Below are positions 5,372-8,623 of a DNA stretch of 8,623 nucleotides, piece by piece (within the stretch, counting starts at the first letter, position 1; every line of letters begins with the position of its first letter). The translations under genes were made by a program, and so were the position numbers. The notes under the pieces are model-generated. The model worked only from the letters and a program-made list of their open reading frames with translations, was not told the DNA's origin and searched no databases. The stretch comes from Lachnospiraceae bacterium UBA4338 (lineage in GTDB: Bacteria; Bacillota; Clostridia; Lachnospirales; Lachnospiraceae). The DNA lies in assembly GCA_002393735.1 (NCBI GenBank), contig DGTK01000016.1:24790-33412 (forward strand), read 5' to 3'.

Positions 5372-5953
5372 ATGAGACCTACATATATTGATGAATCAAG
5401 TGATGGAAGAAAGGAGATGACCTTGAGGTCGAAACTTCTGACGGATAGGCAGCTTATCTTGGATGGTGAGATTAATGATGAGATGGTAATGGCTTTTGTT
5501 GAGGAACTGTTATTCTTGCAAAAGTCGATGGGGCCGGTTGATATCATTATAAACAGCTCCGGAGGGTCAGTGAGTGCAGGACTTGTGATTTACGATTTGA
5601 TTCAGTCGCTGGATGGGAAGATGGAAATCAACATGTACTGCGCAGGGATGGCAGCATCCATGGCAGCAGTTATTCTGGCAGGCGGGCAGAAAGGAAGGAG
5701 GTTTATACTGCCGCACAGTAAGTGCATGATTCATGAGCCCTTAATGCAAGGAGGACCGGGAGGGTCTGCAACCAGTATTAAGAAGACAGCGGATTCAATT
5801 ATGGAGACCAGGGCATTAACTAATGGGATTCTAGCCAAGCATACTGGAAAAAGCCTTGAAGAAATTGATGAAGCAACTTCATTTGATAATTATATGAATG
5901 CCCAAGAGGCTATAGAGTTTGGTTTATGTGATGAAATTAAGAGTTTATTTTAG
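5372..5953 (+). CDS. ClpP-like serine protease (peptidase family S14)
   Basis: The ATG at 5372 has AGGAGG 8 nt upstream; an in-frame GTG at 5363 overlaps that site and is rejected. The 193-residue product aligns along its length with ClpP: LLTDRQLILDGEINDEM at the start, INSSGGSVSAGLVIYD at 60-75 (the oligomer/oxyanion glycine strand), Ser96 in AGMAASMAA, His121 in MIHEP, and Asp172 in SFDNYMNAQEAIEFGL. All three triad residues are present, so it should be active. The N-terminal axial region is short and unlike housekeeping ClpP, and QP after the histidine is replaced by EP. It leads a four-gene operon with a VirD4-like ATPase rather than clpX. It is probably a specialised paralogue that may use another ATPase. 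A phage head-maturation protease is less likely because no capsid or portal genes are near. Confidence 0.9.
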   Translation: MRPTYIDESSDGRKEMTLRSKLLTDRQLILDGEINDEMVMAFVEELLFLQKSMGPVDIIINSSGGSVSAGLVIYDLIQSLDGKMEINMYCAGMAASMAAVILAGGQKGRRFILPHSKCMIHEPLMQGGPGGSATSIKKTADSIMETRALTNGILAKHTGKSLEEIDEATSFDNYMNAQEAIEFGLCDEIKSLF

Positions 5954-5965
5954 GAGGTAAGAAAA

Positions 5966-6625
5966 ATGGATAGATTTGAAAGAGTTAATATTGAATTTCA
6001 TAAGATGAGTGCCAGAGAAAAGAGGCAGTTTGTCAAGATGCTTAAGGTAGGCGGATTCGTGGCAGAGAGTGCAATTGAACAACTTTCTCCGGAGTATAAC
6101 AGATGTATGGTGAAACTGATGCTTCAACTTGTAGAGGTTGATGAGAATTTTATTGATAAACTGGCAGTTCTTCAGTATATCATACAGCACATGCATATGG
6201 ATTACAGAAGATATATCATGCCTGAGTATGGAAGGGTTTATCCGGGATGTCAGAGAGTTATAGGAAGTAGCGAGAAGAACGGTTTTTTCGCTTGGTATAT
6301 TATTAGAACCATTGACCTGCTCTACGGAGAGATGAGGGAGCATTATACAGAAACCAAAAAACATATGAATGAGGCAGGACAACTTAGCTCTAATGTTAAA
6401 GAGGTAATTAATAATCTTTCGCCTGTTGAATTTATTATATATGCAATTCAAAACCAAATGTGTATTTACTGCAATTCCGATAAACAAAGTATCGCTGAGT
6501 ACATGTTTGGATGCGAAAAGTTTATTGATGCCGTTAATAATAATTTAAGCAGGCTTGTATATGAGAAACTTCCGCTTGCGGAGAATAATGGCGGATGTAA
6601 TACAGGAATTGTTAAGGAGGTGTGA
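5966..6625 (+). CDS. Unrecognised helical protein between the ClpP-like and VirD4-like genes
   Basis: The ATG at 5966 has AGGAGG 8 nt upstream, overlapping the stop of the preceding gene. The 219-residue product has no signal peptide and no clear membrane helix; the most hydrophobic stretch, GFFAWYIIRTIDLLY (106-120), contains charges. It looks mostly alpha-helical, with a C-IY-C pair at 166-169 that might bind metal or form a disulfide. Residues 127-150 could form a short coiled coil. The 3' end carries the AAGGAGG site for the next gene, so the two are tightly coupled. Its place between a peptidase and an ATPase suggests an adaptor or regulator, but this rests on position only. No family is recognised. 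Confidence 0.7.
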   Translation: MDRFERVNIEFHKMSAREKRQFVKMLKVGGFVAESAIEQLSPEYNRCMVKLMLQLVEVDENFIDKLAVLQYIIQHMHMDYRRYIMPEYGRVYPGCQRVIGSSEKNGFFAWYIIRTIDLLYGEMREHYTETKKHMNEAGQLSSNVKEVINNLSPVEFIIYAIQNQMCIYCNSDKQSIAEYMFGCEKFIDAVNNNLSRLVYEKLPLAENNGGCNTGIVKEV

Positions 6626-6627
6626 TT

Positions 6628-7917
6628 ATGTTTAGAGGATTAGTAAGTGATGTTACTCTTCATGAAGATTTAATGCCACTTGCAGATAAACTGGTGGTAT
6701 ATAAGGATTCTACGATAACCGGCGTGAATAAGAATACGATTGTAGTAGGTTCTACTGGATGTGGCAAAACCACATCCATCACAGAACCGGATCTCCTTCA
6801 TAACTTCCATCACTCAGAGGTAGTTCCCGTGTCGAAGCAGCTTATTGTTAAAAAGTATATTAAAGAAATGAGAAAAAGAGGATTTAAGGTTGAAGTCATT
6901 AACTATCTCAATGCAGATGAAGGCACTGTTGGTTATGACCCTATGGATTACGTGAATTCCGCTGAGGATGCAATTGAACTGGCGTCTCAGTTTATGGCTT
7001 CGGAATATAATAATAAGCAGGATCCTTTCTGGGACAATACTGCGGAAAGTGTTATTGCAGCCATAATAATGCTGGTAAAGATTAATGCTGATTATGCAAA
7101 AGTTAAACCAAAGTTTGAGGATGTGATTGCTCTTATCCAGAAATTCAAATATGAGAGAGTATCTGCAGCTAATTCCGACGCAGATATATTCAGAGTTAAT
7201 ATTATGTATATGTTTGAAGAGGCTGAGAATGTTATGCCAGATAATTCAGCTATGGAGATGATATCATCAGTTGCTGAACTTCCTGAGCGTACTGCCATGT
7301 GTGTATATACGACGATTAAGTCTGCGGTAGATAAGGTTTTATCAGAAAATATTCAGCGAATGGTTTCCATGGAGAAAAAGATTGATTTTGAAAGACTGGG
7401 TGATGAGAAGACGATTCTCTTTGTGGTAACGAATCCATTTAATACTACATGTGGAAAGTTCAATAATATTATGTATTCGCAGATGTTCAGGTGCTTATTT
7501 GAAAAAGCAGAGAAGAGTGATGAAGGACATCTGGATGTGCCGGTACACGTAATATGCGATGATTTTGCGTGCAGTGGTAAAATACAGAACTTTGAAAACT
7601 ATATCAGTATATTCCGCCAGGCTGGAATAAGTGTGACAATTCTTCTGCAGAGCGAGTCTCAACTAACATCACTATATGACCAGCATGCTGCCACTACTAT
7701 ACTGAATAATTCAGATACTTATGTTTTTATGGGCTCTATGGATGATGCAACCGTACGAAGTATCTCTAAGAAGGTAAATATGCCTTATGACAAGGTGATG
7801 CATATGCCCCTTGAGCACGTAATTGTTATAAGGCGAGGGACGGAACCTTATGTCGGCAGAAGATATCAGTTATATGATGACCCAATGTATGTAAACATGA
7901 ACAAGAGAAGGAGGTAA
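6628..7917 (+). CDS. VirD4/TraG-like P-loop ATPase without membrane segments
   Basis: The ATG at 6628 is 7 nt after AAGGAGG; an in-frame GTG at 6622 would be 1 nt away and is rejected. The 429-residue product follows the TraG/VirD4 type IV coupling protein order: Walker A GSTGCGKT at 41-48, FKVEVINYL at 87-94, VGYDPMDYV at 101-109, DPFWDNTAESVIAAIIMLV at 132-150, YTTIKSAVDKVL at 227-238, Walker B VHVICDDFA at 306-314, GKIQNFENYISIFRQAGISVTILLQSESQL at 317-346, and YVFMGSMDDATVRSISKK at 365-382. Coupling proteins are hexameric motors of the FtsK/HerA group that feed DNA or protein to a secretion channel. Two things are odd. The usual two-helix membrane domain before Walker A is absent, and the DPKGE motif after it is replaced by PVSKQ. 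It may be a soluble motor working with the ClpP-like protein, or a coupling protein anchored through a partner. Confidence 0.88.
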   Translation: MFRGLVSDVTLHEDLMPLADKLVVYKDSTITGVNKNTIVVGSTGCGKTTSITEPDLLHNFHHSEVVPVSKQLIVKKYIKEMRKRGFKVEVINYLNADEGTVGYDPMDYVNSAEDAIELASQFMASEYNNKQDPFWDNTAESVIAAIIMLVKINADYAKVKPKFEDVIALIQKFKYERVSAANSDADIFRVNIMYMFEEAENVMPDNSAMEMISSVAELPERTAMCVYTTIKSAVDKVLSENIQRMVSMEKKIDFERLGDEKTILFVVTNPFNTTCGKFNNIMYSQMFRCLFEKAEKSDEGHLDVPVHVICDDFACSGKIQNFENYISIFRQAGISVTILLQSESQLTSLYDQHAATTILNNSDTYVFMGSMDDATVRSISKKVNMPYDKVMHMPLEHVIVIRRGTEPYVGRRYQLYDDPMYVNMNKRRR

Positions 7918-7922
7918 TGAAA

Positions 7923-8219
7923 ATGAAGATTAGAATTATGTATGAGGTAACTTATCGTGAAACTATGAAGGATCAGAAGGAGGTAGACTTCTATGAGACA
8001 GAACTTACGGATGTGGAACTTTGTAGGATCCTGAAGACAGTTGTGAGTAGAAAACAAAGCGATATTTCTAAGGTTTCTGACGTAATGGATATAGCAGACA
8101 GAATTGAGAATGAGATTCGTGACTGTTATGCTTATCCACCGGATTTACAGACTAAAGAGAATCTGACAGTACAATATGCGGCTTTAGACGATGCGGCTGG
8201 CAAGGTTAGATTAATATAA
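7923..8219 (+). CDS. Small unrecognised protein, last gene of the ClpP/VirD4-like operon
   Basis: The stop of the ATPase gene overlaps an ATG at 7917, only 2 nt from the AGGAGG at 7909-7914. The in-frame ATG at 7923 (8 nt spacing) is the better start and gives 98 residues. The protein starts with a beta-rich, charged segment (KIRIMYEVTYRE, then VDFYETEL), followed by likely helices (TDVELCRILKTVVSRK and VSDVMDIADRIENEIRDCY). No motif, signal peptide or membrane helix is seen. It is followed within 10 bases by a strong terminator. Small size and position suggest an accessory subunit of the ATPase; no family is recognised. Confidence 0.65.
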   Translation: MKIRIMYEVTYRETMKDQKEVDFYETELTDVELCRILKTVVSRKQSDISKVSDVMDIADRIENEIRDCYAYPPDLQTKENLTVQYAALDDAAGKVRLI

Positions 8220-8388
8220 AGTATGAAAAAGATCGAGTTTTGGCTCGGTCTTTTTTTGTGTCCTCTTTTTGGTACTCATACTGTGATAACGTATATATAT
8301 CACAAACGAAAACGTTTGTCATAGTTAAACTCCTTTCATGTATTTGAGGGTTACACCACTCATCCTGAGTTACTTGTTGTTTGTTCAT
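8206..8388 (-). CDS. Doubtful small minus-strand ORF with two start sites
   Basis: The frame runs from an ATG at 8388-8386 (60 residues) with a weak GAAAGG upstream. A second in-frame ATG at 8322-8320 (38 residues) has a strong GAAAGGAG 7 nt upstream. Against it, the 3' third is encoded by the terminator hairpin of the opposite operon and the composition (KEDTKKDRAKTRSFSYFILI) does not look like a known protein. For it, the two ribosome binding sites are unusually good for a chance ORF. Its upstream region includes one arm of a 15-bp inverted repeat. It could be a leader peptide, but no following gene is seen on this strand. Confidence 0.25.
   Translation of the reverse strand: MNKQQVTQDEWCNPQIHERSLTMTNVFVCDIYTLSQYEYQKEDTKKDRAKTRSFSYFILI
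8226..8257 (+). terminator. Terminator of the ClpP/VirD4-like operon
   Basis: A 12-bp stem with one wobble pair, AAAAAGATCGAG (8226-8237) with CTCGGTC plus T-run (8244 onward), closes the loop TTTTGG and ends in seven T. It starts 7 bases after the last stop. Confidence 0.9.
8282..8319. promoter_or_regulatory. Two adjacent short palindromes, possible operator
   Basis: TGTGATA (8282-8288) is inverted at 8298-8304 as TATCACA with a 9-nt centre. It is followed, sharing three bases, by ACAAACG (8302-8308) inverted at 8313-8319 as CGTTTGT around AAAA. They lie just after the terminator of the operon. They may be a repressor site or RNA hairpins; nothing shows which. Confidence 0.35.
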
Positions 8389-8433
8389 CTGTTTACCTTT
8401 CTTTGTGCTTTAAAAATAAGGATGAGTGGTGTA
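8352..8433. repeat. Perfect 15-bp inverted repeat with 52-nt centre
   Basis: TACACCACTCATCCT at 8352-8366 recurs as its exact reverse complement at 8419-8433. On the minus strand the loop would contain the first ribosome binding site and start of the doubtful small ORF, while the second start lies beyond the hairpin. It could be an RNA hairpin, a protein site or the pair of ends left by a small mobile sequence; no flanking target duplication is obvious. Confidence 0.7.
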
Positions 8434-8462
8434 GAGACTCTCATTTAAATGTCGCCTGTAAA

Positions 8463-8492
8463 GTGACATATAAGATAAGCAATTATTATATA
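8463..8492 (+). promoter_or_regulatory. Promoter candidate for the zinc-ribbon gene
   Basis: GTGACA at 8463-8468 and TATATA at 8487-8492 are 18 nt apart, with TATACT at 8489-8494 as an alternative -10. The start codon of the next gene is about 45 bases downstream. Confidence 0.4.
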
Positions 8493-8537
8493 CTCCTCTT
8501 AACAAATGGAAATGTCAGGAAAGTGGAGGTACGAGAT

Positions 8538-8623
8538 ATGATTAGAATATGTCCAAGATGTGGTAGTAAAAACATAGCAAGATATTTATACGGCTACCCT
8601 TTATTTGATGAAAAACTGATAGC
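8538..8623 (+). CDS. Zinc-ribbon protein, 3' end outside the window
   Basis: The ATG at 8538 has GGAGG 8 nt upstream. The 28 visible residues begin MIRICPRCGSKNIARYLYGY and continue PLFDEKLIA. The CPRCG knuckle at residues 5-9 is the first half of a zinc ribbon; the second Cys pair should lie beyond the window. From memory, small Lachnospiraceae proteins with a CPKCG-NIARYLYG opening followed by a WHC-DCGH element match this start. Their function is not known to me. Confidence 0.75.
   Translation, partial: MIRICPRCGSKNIARYLYGYPLFDEKLI

Noticed and set aside
5372..5953. Phage head-maturation protease
   Set aside because: The sequence is close to cytosolic ClpP in length and motifs, and no portal, capsid or terminase gene is in the window.
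5945..6487. Minus-strand ORF of 180 codons
   Set aside because: It is antisense to the well-supported gene at 5966-6625 with its AGGAGG site, and the translation shows no domain.

Overview
The window looks like an accessory island from a low-GC Firmicute, most probably a gut or rumen member of the Lachnospiraceae (Clostridia). The DNA is AT-rich, almost every gene has a strong AGGAGG-type ribosome binding site about 7-8 nt before its start, and several proteins have typical Lachnospiraceae relatives: the Rpn-type nuclease tail, the CPRCG zinc-ribbon protein and a C-terminal helix-turn-helix. No phage structural genes, integrase or complete insertion sequence is visible. The gene mix (toxin-antitoxin, abortive-infection protein, VirD4/TraG-like ATPase) suggests mobile or defence-island DNA.

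Bases 1-720 hold the 3' end of an unrecognised gene with an N-terminal hydrophobic segment, a small membrane ORF in another frame, and a strong terminator. Bases 720-1510 hold a complete type II toxin-antitoxin operon, brnT-brnA, with a well-formed promoter, an inverted-repeat operator candidate between the -35 and -10, and its own terminator. Bases 1545-1990 (minus strand) are the C-terminal remnant of an Rpn/PD-(D/E)XK-type gene.

Bases 1968-2134 are the most interesting part. A consensus TTGACA box and a -10 box point to a transcription start at the first base of three tandem 34-nt repeats, which end in a strong intrinsic terminator. Each repeat can fold as an H-type pseudoknot, and base changes between repeats compensate in both stems. 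The layout (five-base-pair stem, GA-rich loop, TAAGT linker, loop-complementary triplet) matches ToxI, the RNA antitoxin of type III toxin-antitoxin systems. No ToxN, CptN or TenpN gene follows. The next gene (2347-4116) is instead a large AIPR-family abortive-infection protein with an N-terminal nuclease-like motif. This is either a new RNA-antitoxin/AIPR pairing or an orphaned ToxI beside a defence gene. A helix-turn-helix protein (4220-5254) follows the AIPR gene.

Bases 5283-8257 form a self-contained four-gene operon with terminators at both ends: a ClpP-like serine protease with an intact Ser-His-Asp triad, an unrecognised 219-residue protein, a VirD4/TraG-like ATPase without membrane segments, and a small acidic protein. 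Starts lie within about 15 nt of the preceding stop, each with a strong ribosome binding site. A peptidase beside a FtsK/HerA-type ATPase is unusual and may be a dedicated machine. The last 370 bases hold inverted repeats, a doubtful minus-strand small ORF and the start of a zinc-ribbon gene cut by the window edge.

All family assignments come from reading the sequence and remembered family features; no search was run.
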